From: Rhizobium sp. Q54
GTDB taxonomy: Bacteria > Pseudomonadota > Alphaproteobacteria > Rhizobiales > Xanthobacteraceae
NCBI GenBank assembly: GCA_945870035.1
Contig: CAMBQQ010000036.1
Coordinates: 1 to 36,070, forward strand
Direction of reading: 5' to 3'
DNA: 36,070 nt
The notes beneath the pieces were generated by a model that searched no databases, was not told the origin of the DNA, and worked only from the letters and a program-made list of their open reading frames with translations. The translations under genes and the position numbers were made by a program. Positions 1 through 7,927 of the stretch are shown here, one piece after another; positions within the stretch are counted from its first letter, which is position 1; each line of letters begins with the position of its first letter.

Positions 1-1
1 G

Positions 2-838
2 CAGGAAGCGCAGATCACCTCCAACGAGGAGGTCGAGCGCGCCCGCATCTCGTCCGATCGCGGTCTCGACGAGGCCCGCGTCGGCCGCCAGCGCGACCTG
101 CGCAAGCTCGAAATCGAGCGCGAGCGCGATGTCGAGAGCGCCGCGATGGAGAAAGCCATCGCGCTCTACGCCAAGTCGCTGGAGGAATCCGCCGCCCAGG
201 TGAAGGCCGAACTGGCCCGCGCCAAAGCCGTGGAAGCCGAAGAAGCGGTTAAAACCGTGCAGGAAAACGAAACGGCGAAACGCCGCAAGTCGGTGGAAGT
301 CACGCTCGCCGAGAAGGCCGCCGAGGAAATGCGCATTGCCGCCGGCGCCGACAAAGTGCGCCGCGCCGTCGAAGCGGAGTCGCAGAAGCTGCTCTACGAA
401 GCCGAGAACGTGCTGTCGGATGGCGCGCGCTACGGCCTGTTCCGCCGCCGCCTGCTCGACCGCATCGAAGGCATCGTGCGCGAGAGCGTCAAGCCGATGG
501 AGAAGATCGAAGGCATCAAGATCCTGCATGTCGACGGCCTCGGCGGCGGAGGCAGCAACGGCGCGGCCGCGCGCTCGCCGACCGACGAGGTCATCGAAAG
601 CGCCCTGCGCTACCGCGTGCAGGCGCCGCTGATCGACGAGGTGCTCAAGGAAATCGGCATCGAGGGCGGCAACCTGGCCAAGATGGGCGGCCTCATTCGC
701 GAGGCCAGCGACATGCAGCGCATCGGCAAGGATTCACCGAAGGAGTCATCGAAGGATGCGCCCAAGGAAACGTCCGGCGCGAAGCCGAAGGATGGCGGCA
801 GTACTGGCGGCGGCGGCCGCCGCAAGGCCAAGGAGTAA
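2..838 (+). CDS. Flotillin-family (SPFH) protein, C-terminal part, 5'-truncated by window edge
   Basis: The frame is open from base 2, so the gene begins outside the window; about 278 C-terminal residues are visible. The first ~160 are a long charged Ala/Glu/Arg/Lys coiled coil with EAxxAE-type heptads, as in the flotillin domain that follows the SPFH/band-7 domain. A more globular segment follows (VLSDGARYGLFRRRLLD, then a KPMEKIEGIKILHVDGLGG stretch typical of YqiK/FloT-type flotillins). The tail is a low-complexity Lys/Ser/Gly sequence. Flotillins oligomerise on the inner face of the membrane and scaffold membrane microdomains. The stop lies inside the Shine-Dalgarno region (AAGGAG, 829-834) of the next gene, so it probably belongs to the same transcript as the SRPBCC and Mo-hydroxylase genes. 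The SPFH domain itself is not visible. Confidence 0.85.
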   Translation, partial: QEAQITSNEEVERARISSDRGLDEARVGRQRDLRKLEIERERDVESAAMEKAIALYAKSLEESAAQVKAELARAKAVEAEEAVKTVQENETAKRRKSVEVTLAEKAAEEMRIAAGADKVRRAVEAESQKLLYEAENVLSDGARYGLFRRRLLDRIEGIVRESVKPMEKIEGIKILHVDGLGGGGSNGAAARSPTDEVIESALRYRVQAPLIDEVLKEIGIEGGNLAKMGGLIREASDMQRIGKDSPKESSKDAPKETSGAKPKDGGSTGGGGRRKAKE

Positions 839-844
839 GCGCGC

Positions 845-1282
845 ATGGCCCGGGTTTATGCCTCCAGCGTCATCGGCGCTTCCGCCACAAGGGTCTGGGC
901 CCGCGTGCGCGACTTCAACGGCTTGCCGAACTGGCATCCGGCGATCGCCGAAAGCCGCATCGAAAACAACGAGCCGTCCGACAAGGTCGGCTGCATCCGC
1001 GCCTTCTCGCTGCGCAACGGCGACCGGCTGCGCGAACAGATGCTCGGCCTGTCCGACTACGACATGTTCTGCACCTATTCGATCCTCGACTCGCCGATAC
1101 CGCTCACCAATTACGTGGCAACCTTGCGGCTGACCCCGATCACTGATCACGACCGGACTTTCATCGAATGGTCGGCCGACTTCGATTGCGCGCCCGAGCG
1201 GGAAGCCGAGCTGGTGTCCAGCATCGGCGGCGGCGTGTTCCAGGGCGGCTTTGACGCGCTCAAGCGCGCATTCGGAGGCTGA
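845..1282 (+). CDS. SRPBCC-family protein, first of a tandem pair
   Basis: The 145-residue protein has the START/Bet v1-like (polyketide_cyc2) pattern: an N-terminal strand (RVYASSVIGASATRVWARV), the RDFNGLPNWHPAI helix segment with the W-H-P signature, then alternating strands and a long C-terminal helix. This fold encloses a hydrophobic ligand pocket. CoxG, the protein that tethers CO dehydrogenase to the membrane, has the same fold, but nothing here identifies this protein as CoxG specifically. AAGGAG lies 10 bases before the ATG, inside the end of the flotillin gene. The next gene is clearly related (DFN, DKVGCxRxF, LREQxLxLSD and PIPLxNYVA are shared), so the pair arose by tandem duplication. 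The ligand is unknown; a role in handling the Mo-hydroxylase substrate or product is inferred from position only. Confidence 0.85.
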   Translation: MARVYASSVIGASATRVWARVRDFNGLPNWHPAIAESRIENNEPSDKVGCIRAFSLRNGDRLREQMLGLSDYDMFCTYSILDSPIPLTNYVATLRLTPITDHDRTFIEWSADFDCAPEREAELVSSIGGGVFQGGFDALKRAFGG

Positions 1283-1283
1283 T

Positions 1284-1736
1284 GTGCCGAAGGTCGTTCG
1301 CAGCACGATCGTCGACGTGCCGGTGGAGCGGCTCTGGGCCGTGGTGCGCGATTTCAATGCGCACGACCAATATCACCCCATCGTGGCAGCCAGCGCGATC
1401 GAGCGTGGTTATCCCGTGGACAAAGTCGGCTGCGTCCGCCGCTTCACGCTCCAGGACGGCAGCGAGCTGCGCGAACAATTGCTGTCGCTGTCCGATCTCG
1501 AAATGACCTACAGCTATTGCCTGCTCGATACGCCGATCCCGCTGTTCAATTACGTCGCGCATATTCGCCTGCTGCCGGTGACCGACGGCAATCGCAGCTT
1601 CTGGCATTGGGAAAGCCGCTTCACCACGCCGCCGGGCCGCGAGGACGAGCTCGCCCGCACCGTCGGCGAGGATGTCTATGTCGCCGGCATGGAGGCCGTG
1701 CGTCAGCTCCCGCAACTCCAAAGGGAGGGCATCTAG
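1284..1736 (+). CDS. SRPBCC-family protein, second of a tandem pair
   Basis: This 150-residue paralogue of the preceding gene shares the RDFNxxxxxHP, DKVGCVRRF, LREQLLSLSD and TPIPLFNYVAHIRLLPV segments. I chose the GTG at 1284 as start because GGAGG (1275-1279) sits five bases upstream and the GTG nearly abuts the preceding stop (1280-1282). An in-frame ATG at 1251 would add 11 non-conserved residues and overlap the previous gene. The fold predicts a small ligand-binding cavity. Two adjacent SRPBCC proteins could form a heterodimer or bind two related compounds; neither is proven. The stop at 1734-1736 nearly touches the next ATG at 1738, which indicates translational coupling. Confidence 0.85.
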   Translation: MPKVVRSTIVDVPVERLWAVVRDFNAHDQYHPIVAASAIERGYPVDKVGCVRRFTLQDGSELREQLLSLSDLEMTYSYCLLDTPIPLFNYVAHIRLLPVTDGNRSFWHWESRFTTPPGREDELARTVGEDVYVAGMEAVRQLPQLQREGI

Positions 1737-1737
1737 C

Positions 1738-2562
1738 ATGCCGCTCGACGTGCGCGTTGCCACCAGCATGGCGGAAGCCGCCGGCCTGCTGTCTTCGGAT
1801 CAACGGACGAAGTTTCTTTCGGGCGGCACTTTGGTGATGCGCGATGTCAACGAGGGCCGCCTCCTTGACGGCACTTTGCTGCGCCTCACCGACCCCGCCT
1901 ACCGCCAGATGAACGCCTCCGGCCCGCGTGTCGAATTGGGCGCCGGCGTGACCATGGCCATGGTGCTGAACAACCGCGATCTGCCTTTTCTCCACGCCGT
2001 CGCGCGCGCCATCGGCGGCCCGGCCATCCGCCAGATGGCGACGATCGGCGGCAATCTCTTCGCCGAAACGCCTTACGGCGATTTCGCGGTCGCGCTGCTG
2101 GCGCTCGACGCGCAGGTGATGGTGCAGTCCGGTTATGGTTCGGCGCGCACCGTGGCCATCGAAGAATTTCTCGGCGCGCGCGACCGCGGCGTATCCGGCC
2201 TCGTCACCGCGGTGCAGTTCGCCAAACCGCAAAACGCTGCGGACTTCAAGTTTCGCAAGATCAGCCGGGTCAAGCCGAAAGGCATCTCGGTCATGAGCAT
2301 CGCCGCGCATCTGCCGAATTCCGGCAGCCGGATCGTCCAGGCGCGCGTCGCTTACGGCGCAATGGCGCCGACGCCGGTTCGCGCGCGCGGCGTCGAACGC
2401 GCGCTGGAGGGAAAGTCGCTCGACTCGGCGAGCATTCACGCCGCCAAGGCCGCCGCGCTCGAAGGCACACGGCCCTTAACCGACGCCATCGCCACCGAAT
2501 GGTATCGCCGCGAAGTCATGCCGGTCCATCTCGGCCGGCTGCTCACCGGCGAAGGACGCTGA
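1738..2562 (+). CDS. FAD-binding subunit of a xanthine-dehydrogenase-family molybdenum hydroxylase (CoxM-like)
   Basis: This medium subunit (274 residues) carries FAD and passes electrons from the iron-sulfur subunit to an external acceptor. The two FAD-contact motifs of the family are present: FLSGGTLVMRDVNEG (residues ~23-37, variant of the usual AGGTDL loop) and QMATIGGNLFAETPYGD (~98-114, the TIGGN loop). The C-terminal FAD_binding_5/CO_deh_flav_C part contains FRKISRVKPKGISV. I start at ATG 1738, with AGGGAGGG at 1722-1729; an upstream in-frame ATG at 1672 would lie deep inside the previous gene. The length is normal for CoxM/NdhF-type subunits. Gene order FAD, FeS, Mo is the standard coxMSL order. 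Confidence 0.93.
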   Translation: MPLDVRVATSMAEAAGLLSSDQRTKFLSGGTLVMRDVNEGRLLDGTLLRLTDPAYRQMNASGPRVELGAGVTMAMVLNNRDLPFLHAVARAIGGPAIRQMATIGGNLFAETPYGDFAVALLALDAQVMVQSGYGSARTVAIEEFLGARDRGVSGLVTAVQFAKPQNAADFKFRKISRVKPKGISVMSIAAHLPNSGSRIVQARVAYGAMAPTPVRARGVERALEGKSLDSASIHAAKAAALEGTRPLTDAIATEWYRREVMPVHLGRLLTGEGR

Positions 2563-2572
2563 GGAGAATCGC

Positions 2573-3055
2573 ATGGCAAAAATCCCCGTCCAGTTTCGCC
2601 TCAACAATTCGGATCGCGCCACCTTCGCCGAGGCGGCCGACAATCTGCTCACCACGCTGCGGCGCGGGCTCAATGAGTTCGGCCCGAAATACGGCTGCGG
2701 CCAGGGCGCCTGCGGCGTCTGCACCGTGCTGATCGACGGCGAGCCGCAACTGGCCTGCCTCACTTTGACGGTCGCCTGCGAAGGCCGCCATGTCGAAACG
2801 GTTTCCGGCATGGCGGACGGGCCGAACATGCACCCGCTGCAAAACGCCTTCATGGATAATTTCGCGGCGCAATGCGGCTTCTGCACGCCCGGCATGCTGA
2901 TGGCGGCGCGCGCGCTGCTCGACCGCAATCCGAACCCGACCCGCGAGGACGTCGTCGAAGCGATCGCCGGCAATATCTGCCGCTGCACCGGTTACGAGCC
3001 GATCATCGCCGCCATTCTCGCCGCAGCCGGCGCCCGCGGCGAGAAGCGCGCCTGA
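2573..3055 (+). CDS. 2Fe-2S subunit of a molybdenum hydroxylase (CoxS-like)
   Basis: The small 160-residue subunit binds two [2Fe-2S] clusters. The plant-ferredoxin-type cluster uses C42, C47 and C50 (GCGQGACGVC) with C62 (ACL). The helical C-terminal domain has CGFC (C101, C104) and ICRCTGYEPI (C136, C138). All eight cysteines are present, so the electron-transfer chain should be intact. GAGGAG (2561-2566) precedes the ATG. It receives electrons from the molybdopterin site and passes them to the FAD subunit encoded just upstream. Nothing in this subunit identifies the substrate. Confidence 0.97.
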   Translation: MAKIPVQFRLNNSDRATFAEAADNLLTTLRRGLNEFGPKYGCGQGACGVCTVLIDGEPQLACLTLTVACEGRHVETVSGMADGPNMHPLQNAFMDNFAAQCGFCTPGMLMAARALLDRNPNPTREDVVEAIAGNICRCTGYEPIIAAILAAAGARGEKRA

Positions 3056-3066
3056 AGGAGAACGAC

Positions 3067-4806
3067 ATGCTCGACATCCGGAAGGACTTCTTCGCCAATG
3101 AACGCGACGATAATCTCAATGTCGTCGGCAAGGGCGTGCAGCGCCAGGACATGCCGGGCCATGTCACCGGGCGTTCGCCGTTCTTCGACGACCACGCCTT
3201 CGAGGGATTGCTGCATCTGAAGGTCGTGCGCAGCCCGCATCACCATGCCCGCATCCGCTCCATCGATGTGAGCGCGGCGGAACGCGCGCCCGGCGTCAAG
3301 CGCATCCTGCGCGCCGCCGATGTTCCGGTGAACAAGAACACGCTGCTCAGCCTGATCAATTTCGGCAAGGACGACGAGCCTTCGCTCGCCGTCGACAAGG
3401 TGCATTACAAAGGCGAGCCGGTCGTCGCCATCATCGCGGACAGCGAGGCGGCGGCGATGGCGGCGCGCAAGCTGGTGCGCATCGACTACGAGACCCTGCC
3501 CGCCGTGTTCGACGTCGAGGAAGCGCTCAAGCCCGGCGCGCCCGTCGTCAACGACACCTATCCGAATAATTATTTCGAATATCACGACAAGTTCGATCAC
3601 CAGAAGCTGCGCTTCGGAGACACCGAAAAAGCCTTCAAATCGGCCGATATCGTGCTCGAAGAACGTTACCAGATGTCGCCCATCGAGCATGCGCCGACCG
3701 AGACCAACGGCTCGATCGCAGCGCCCGAGCAGGACAACCGCTTCGTCGTCCATTCCTGCGCGCAGGGACTTTTCTTTTCGCTGGGCACGGCGGCGAAGAT
3801 CGTCGGTCTCGAATCCAACCGCCTGCATTTCATCGGCGGCACCGTCGGCGGCGGCTTCGGCGGCAAGGTGGACTCGATCACCGAACCGCTCGCCATCCTC
3901 GGCGCAATGATGACCGGGCGGCCGGTGCGCTATGTGCTCGATCGCGAGGAAGAGATGCTGTACGGCTCGCCGCGCGGCGCCGAGCGCATCTATGTCAAGG
4001 ACGGCGTCATGCGCGACGGCCGCATCGTGGCGCGCCACGTCCGCTCCTATTTCGATGCCGGCGCCTATACCCGCCTCTCCTCCTATGCCGCCGTCAAATG
4101 CACGGCGCATATCCCGGGACCCTATTGGATCCCGAATGCCGCGTCGGACATCTACGTCGCCTACACCAACCGCTGCCCGTCGACGGCGATGCGCGGCTTC
4201 GGCATCACCGCGGTCGATTTCGCGCTCGAAGTGCAAATGGACAAGCTGGCCCATGCCGTGAACATGGACCCGATGGATTTCCGCATCCTCAACGCCTATC
4301 GCGACGGCGACATGAAACCGCACCGGCGTGTCGCCAAGAATACCGCGTTGATCGAGTGCGTGCAGGTCGCGGCGGAAAAAGCGCGCTGGCCGATTTCCGA
4401 CAGCGCCAAGCGGCAATCCTCGCTGGCGGGCGGCGGCGAAGGCGAGCGCGGACAAATCCCCGCGACGCTCATCGACCAGCGCGGGCAGATCGGCCGCCCG
4501 GAGACACGCAATGCGCCATCGACGCAAACTTTGCCGGCCGGCACCACGCGCATTGCCTTGACGAAACAGCCGGAGCTGGAAGGCAGCCGCGACTCGCGCG
4601 CCGCGGCGCCGAATGTGCCGCGTTACGAGCCGGCGCAGCCGGCGGTGCAGGCGCCCGCGCCGCTCGCACCGGCAACGCCCGCTTCTCCGCCGCCCCAACC
4701 TTACGCGGCGCCGCCTTCGCCTCCCGCCGCCGCGCCGACGCCGGGCGCGACGCCGCAACACGGCGCGATGCGCTTCTCTTCCGTCTTCGGCACAAGGAGG
4801 CGATGA
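3067..4806 (+). CDS. Molybdenum-hydroxylase large subunit, N-terminal half, with a Pro/Ala-rich C-terminal extension
   Basis: This 579-residue protein covers the a/b-hammerhead domain (~25-135) and the first molybdopterin-binding domain (~150-445). GGTVGGGFGGK (~257-267) is the Mo-pterin loop, and STAMRGFGI (~371-379) is the active-site Arg loop. The latter is closer to xanthine dehydrogenase (FRGFG) than to CO dehydrogenase, which would have AYRCSFR. After ~445 homology appears to end. The remaining ~130 residues are low complexity, Gly/Glu-rich and then strongly Pro/Ala-rich. The second molybdopterin domain is in the next gene, starting at 4808, which begins exactly where a normal large subunit would continue. 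ATG 3067 has GAAGGAG 5' to it; a longer in-frame opening reaches back to 2872 but overlaps the FeS gene. A split large chain has precedent in bacterial nicotinate dehydrogenase NdhL/NdhM. Confidence 0.92.
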   Translation: MLDIRKDFFANERDDNLNVVGKGVQRQDMPGHVTGRSPFFDDHAFEGLLHLKVVRSPHHHARIRSIDVSAAERAPGVKRILRAADVPVNKNTLLSLINFGKDDEPSLAVDKVHYKGEPVVAIIADSEAAAMAARKLVRIDYETLPAVFDVEEALKPGAPVVNDTYPNNYFEYHDKFDHQKLRFGDTEKAFKSADIVLEERYQMSPIEHAPTETNGSIAAPEQDNRFVVHSCAQGLFFSLGTAAKIVGLESNRLHFIGGTVGGGFGGKVDSITEPLAILGAMMTGRPVRYVLDREEEMLYGSPRGAERIYVKDGVMRDGRIVARHVRSYFDAGAYTRLSSYAAVKCTAHIPGPYWIPNAASDIYVAYTNRCPSTAMRGFGITAVDFALEVQMDKLAHAVNMDPMDFRILNAYRDGDMKPHRRVAKNTALIECVQVAAEKARWPISDSAKRQSSLAGGGEGERGQIPATLIDQRGQIGRPETRNAPSTQTLPAGTTRIALTKQPELEGSRDSRAAAPNVPRYEPAQPAVQAPAPLAPATPASPPPQPYAAPPSPPAAAPTPGATPQHGAMRFSSVFGTRRR

Positions 4807-4807
4807 C

Positions 4808-5836
4808 ATGGCCCGTTACAAAGGCCGCGGCATGGCCTCGATCAATTATCCCATCGGCATGAATCTCGGCGGCGATCCCAGCCAGGCGCTGATCCATTCC
4901 AACCCGGACGGCAAATTCACCGTGGCGCTATCGGCCATCGATCTCGGCCAGGGCATGAAGCAGGTGACGCGGCAGGTCGCGGCGGAAACGCTCGGCGTCC
5001 CGATCGAGGATGTCTATGTCGATACCGCCGACAGCGATACCGGCCCGCATGACATGGGCTCCTTCGCCTCGCGCGGCACGCATCGCATGGGCAACGCCGT
5101 CATCGCGGCGGCGCGCGAGGCACGCGGCGTGCTGCTCGAAGCGGCGGCGGAAGAACTCGAGGTCAACGCCGCCGATCTCGTCACCGACGGCCGCGGCAAT
5201 ATCCATGTGCGCGGCGCGCCGTCGCGCTCGATCACCGTGCGCGCCACCGCGCAGGCCGCCCAGTTCAAGCAGGGCAAGACCATCGCCGGGCGCGGCATCT
5301 TTCTCGTGCCGCTCTCTGCCGTCGATGCCGAGACAGGCGAGATGAATCCCAACACCGCCTTCGCCCATGCCTGCCTGGTGGCGGATGTCGAAGTCGATGA
5401 CGAAACCGGCGAGGTCACCTTGCTGGGCATCACCAGCGCCTATGAGCTTGGCCGCGCGCTCAACCCGAAAATGGTCGAGCAGCAACTGGTCGGCGGCGCC
5501 TGGATGGGCCAGAGCCACGCGCTCTATGAAACGCCGGAGCCCTATTACCCCAATCCCGACCACGGGCCGCGCGACTTTAACGAATACCTGATGCCGGGGC
5601 CCGGCGACATCGCGCCCTATTCGGTCAGCGTGCTGGAGCGGCCCGCGCCGGATGGTCCCTTCGGCGGCAAGGGGCCGGGCGAGATGTGCGCCAATCCGGT
5701 GCTGCCGGCCGTCGCCAACGCCGTGTTCAACGCGGTCGGCGTGCGCGTCGATGAACTGCCGATCACGCCGGAAAAAGTGCTGCGCGGCATTCGCGCCATT
5801 GGCGGCGCCAATCCGCAAACCAGACGGGGCGGCTGA
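4808..5836 (+). CDS. Molybdenum-hydroxylase large subunit, C-terminal half (second molybdopterin-binding domain)
   Basis: This 342-residue protein is homologous to the second half of XDH/CoxL large chains. It starts at the conserved KGRGMA segment and contains DLGQGMKQ (~43-50), the GQG loop that binds the pterin near Mo. GGKGPGEM (~286-293) holds the conserved Glu that acts as the catalytic base. The gene has its own strong ribosome binding site, AAGGAGG (4794-4800), and starts one base after the TGA of the N-terminal half. The break is therefore an organised two-gene arrangement and not an obvious recent frameshift. The two chains should assemble into one active site with the upstream FAD and FeS subunits. 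The substrate is unknown; the family oxidises N-heterocycles, purines, aldehydes or CO. Confidence 0.92.
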   Translation: MARYKGRGMASINYPIGMNLGGDPSQALIHSNPDGKFTVALSAIDLGQGMKQVTRQVAAETLGVPIEDVYVDTADSDTGPHDMGSFASRGTHRMGNAVIAAAREARGVLLEAAAEELEVNAADLVTDGRGNIHVRGAPSRSITVRATAQAAQFKQGKTIAGRGIFLVPLSAVDAETGEMNPNTAFAHACLVADVEVDDETGEVTLLGITSAYELGRALNPKMVEQQLVGGAWMGQSHALYETPEPYYPNPDHGPRDFNEYLMPGPGDIAPYSVSVLERPAPDGPFGGKGPGEMCANPVLPAVANAVFNAVGVRVDELPITPEKVLRGIRAIGGANPQTRRGG

Positions 5837-5838
5837 GC

Positions 5839-6723
5839 ATGGCGCTGCGCACCACCATCGCCGGCATTTCCAGCCCCGAGGCGCTCGCCGAAGCGCTCAA
5901 GTCGGCGCTCTATCTCGCTGACGACGGCATCGCCACTGCGGGCTATCTCGCGCTGGCGCTGGGAAAGCCGCTGCTGCTGGAAGGCGCGCCGGGCGTCGGC
6001 AAGACCGAAGCCGCCAAGGCCATCGCCGGAATTCTCGGGCGGCAGTTGATCCGGCTGCAATGTTTCGAGGGCATCGATGCCGCGGCCGCGCTCTACGAAT
6101 GGAATTATCCGCGCCAGATGCTGGCGATCCGCCAGGCGCAGGACGGCGCCAACACGGATATCTACCGCGACGAATTCCTGATCGAGCGGCCGATGCTGGC
6201 GGCTTTGCGCCGGCCGGAGTCGGCCGTGCTGCTGATCGACGAAATCGATCGCTCCGACCATGAGTTCGAAGCCTTCCTGCTCGAATTCCTGTCCGACTTC
6301 TCGATTTCGATCCCGGAGCGCGGCACGTTGCGCGCGGCGGAACGCCCGGTGGTGATCCTCACCTCGAACCGCACGCGCGATCTGCATGAAGCGCTGCGGC
6401 GGCGCTGCGTCTATCACTACATCCCTTATCCCGAACCGGCGCGCGAGGCCGAGATCATCATGCTGCGCTCCTCCGCCGTTGCCGAAAGCACGGCGCGCGC
6501 GGTGGTGGCGGCCGTCGGCATCCTGCGCAAGGAGCCGCTGTCGAAACCGCCCGGCGTCGCCGAGGCGGTGGACTGGGCCGAAGCCGCGACAGCTTTGGCC
6601 CAGACCGGCGCATCCTGGCCGGAAGCGTTTCGCCGGTCCATCGGCACGGCGATCAAGGATGAGGAAGACCTCGCGCATCTGCGCCCGCGTCTGGCCCAGT
6701 TCATTCCGGGAATGGCGGCATGA
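5839..6723 (+). CDS. MoxR-family AAA+ ATPase (CoxD-like)
   Basis: The 294-residue AAA+ protein has Walker A GAPGVGKT (~49-56), Walker B LLIDEID (~131-137), a sensor-1 TSN segment and an arginine finger region (LRRRC). In CO dehydrogenase, CoxD acts as a chaperone-like ATPase in maturation of the Mo active site, working with a VWA partner. That role is transferred here by family and context. The ATG follows the large-subunit stop after two bases. Its own stop overlaps the start of the VWA gene (ATGA at 6720-6723), the typical coupling of a MoxR-VWA pair. It could alternatively act on another Mo enzyme, but the position argues for this one. Confidence 0.93.
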   Translation: MALRTTIAGISSPEALAEALKSALYLADDGIATAGYLALALGKPLLLEGAPGVGKTEAAKAIAGILGRQLIRLQCFEGIDAAAALYEWNYPRQMLAIRQAQDGANTDIYRDEFLIERPMLAALRRPESAVLLIDEIDRSDHEFEAFLLEFLSDFSISIPERGTLRAAERPVVILTSNRTRDLHEALRRRCVYHYIPYPEPAREAEIIMLRSSAVAESTARAVVAAVGILRKEPLSKPPGVAEAVDWAEAATALAQTGASWPEAFRRSIGTAIKDEEDLAHLRPRLAQFIPGMAA

Positions 6724-7832
6724 ACACTCAAGTGCCCGGCGCGGTACGCCCGCTGATCGCCTTCCCGGCTCTGCTGCGCGGGCACGGCTTCATGGTCGCG
6801 CCAGAGCAGACGGTGAGCTTCCTTGAAGCGGTCGAACTCCTGGGCCCGCGCAGCATCGAGCATGTGCGCAAGGCCGCTGTGGCGACTTTGGCGCCGCATC
6901 CCGAACAACGCGCCACCTTCGACGCTCTGTTCGACATGCATTTCCTCGGCGCCATCGGCGAACCCGGCGAAGACAGCTTCGAGCCCGATGACGAGATGCA
7001 GGTGCAGGACGACATCGGCACCGAAGAGATCGACATCGGCGACGAAGTCAACGAAACCGGCCAGGCCGCCACCGGCGCGGAAGCTCTCGCGGTGCGCGAG
7101 CTGCGCGCGCCGGACGATACCGACACGTTGCGCCGCTTCGGCGACGCCCTGCCCGCGGCCCTGCCGCACCGGCGCGGCTATCGCCACAAGGCGTCGCGGC
7201 GCGGCAAGGGCATCGATCTGGCGCGCAGCCTGCGCGCCGCCATGCGCAACGAAGGCGAAGTCATGGACCTGCGGCGGCTGCGCCGCGCCACGCGCCCGCG
7301 TCCTGTTCTTCTCCTGATCGACGTGTCCGGCTCGATGAAGCAGCGCAGCGACGCCCATCTCGCACTGGCGCATGAGATCGTCCATGCCATGCCGCGCGTC
7401 GAGGTCTTTACCTTCGGCACGCGGTTGACGCGCCTGACCCGGTCGTTGCGGATCAATAACCGGCGGCAGGCTTTGACCGAGGCTTCCGGCCTGGTGTCCG
7501 ACTGGGATGGCGGCACCAGGATCGGCGACGCGCTCGAAGCCTTCCTCGCCGTGCCGCGCTTCGCCGGTTACGCGCGTGGCGCCAATGTCATCGTCCTTTC
7601 GGACGGCCTCGAGCGCGGCGATCCCACAACGATGATCCGCGCCGTGCAGCGCCTGGCGGCACGCGCCTTCCGCATCGACTGGTTCACGCCGCTTGCTATC
7701 GATCCCGCGTATCGGCCGGAGACAGAAGCCCTACGCGCCGTCCGTCCGCTGCTCGCGTCGCTGGGCGACGCCAGTTCAACGGCGCGGCTGTGCCGGGCGA
7801 TTCTGGCCATCGGGGAGGCACGCGCCGCATGA
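6720..7832 (+). CDS. VWA-domain protein (CoxE-like), partner of the MoxR ATPase
   Basis: The N-terminal ~100 residues are helical (LIAFPALLRGHGFMVAPEQT is characteristic of the CoxE family) and are followed by an acidic stretch (~85-120). A von Willebrand A domain follows with a complete MIDAS metal site: DVSGSMK (~200-206), the Thr of DGGTRIGDAL, and the Asp of VLSDGLERGD. Such proteins pair with MoxR ATPases as maturation factors; in coxDE they are needed for a functional Mo-Cu CO dehydrogenase centre. The start overlaps the ATPase stop. The C-terminus overlaps a 26-codon reading frame starting at 7829. No CoxF/XdhC-type gene follows, which differs from many cox and xdh clusters. Confidence 0.92.
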   Translation: MNTQVPGAVRPLIAFPALLRGHGFMVAPEQTVSFLEAVELLGPRSIEHVRKAAVATLAPHPEQRATFDALFDMHFLGAIGEPGEDSFEPDDEMQVQDDIGTEEIDIGDEVNETGQAATGAEALAVRELRAPDDTDTLRRFGDALPAALPHRRGYRHKASRRGKGIDLARSLRAAMRNEGEVMDLRRLRRATRPRPVLLLIDVSGSMKQRSDAHLALAHEIVHAMPRVEVFTFGTRLTRLTRSLRINNRRQALTEASGLVSDWDGGTRIGDALEAFLAVPRFAGYARGANVIVLSDGLERGDPTTMIRAVQRLAARAFRIDWFTPLAIDPAYRPETEALRAVRPLLASLGDASSTARLCRAILAIGEARAA

Positions 7833-7909
7833 CAGGCCTGGTCGACACAACCGATCATGAACACGTCTTCAACAAAACCGCGCGCCGGGTCTACCGGCTC
7901 GATCAATAG
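7829..7909 (+). CDS. Possible 26-codon small ORF between the VWA and MBL genes
   Basis: An ATG overlaps the stop of the VWA gene as ATGA (7829-7832) and opens a 26-residue frame (begins MTGLVDTTDHEHVF, ends VYRLDQ) that closes at TAG 7907-7909. GGGGAGG lies 12 bases upstream. The frame ends just before the Shine-Dalgarno of the MBL gene. It may be a real small peptide, a coupling leader that carries ribosomes across the gap, or the remnant of a lost gene. I do not recognise the peptide, and so short a frame can arise by chance in GC-rich DNA. Confidence 0.3.
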   Translation: MTGLVDTTDHEHVFNKTARRVYRLDQ

Positions 7910-7927
7910 AACGAAGGGGAGGCTCTC

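Noticed and set aside
2992..4809. A 605-codon minus-strand frame opposite the Mo large-subunit gene
   Set aside because: The translation is Arg/Ala-rich without recognisable motifs, while the + strand encodes clear Mo-hydroxylase motifs.
3067..5836. Form I CO dehydrogenase large subunit (coxL)
   Set aside because: The AYRCSFR active-site loop is absent; the loop reads STAMRGFG, which is XDH-like. CoxD/CoxE-like partners alone do not make it a CO dehydrogenase.
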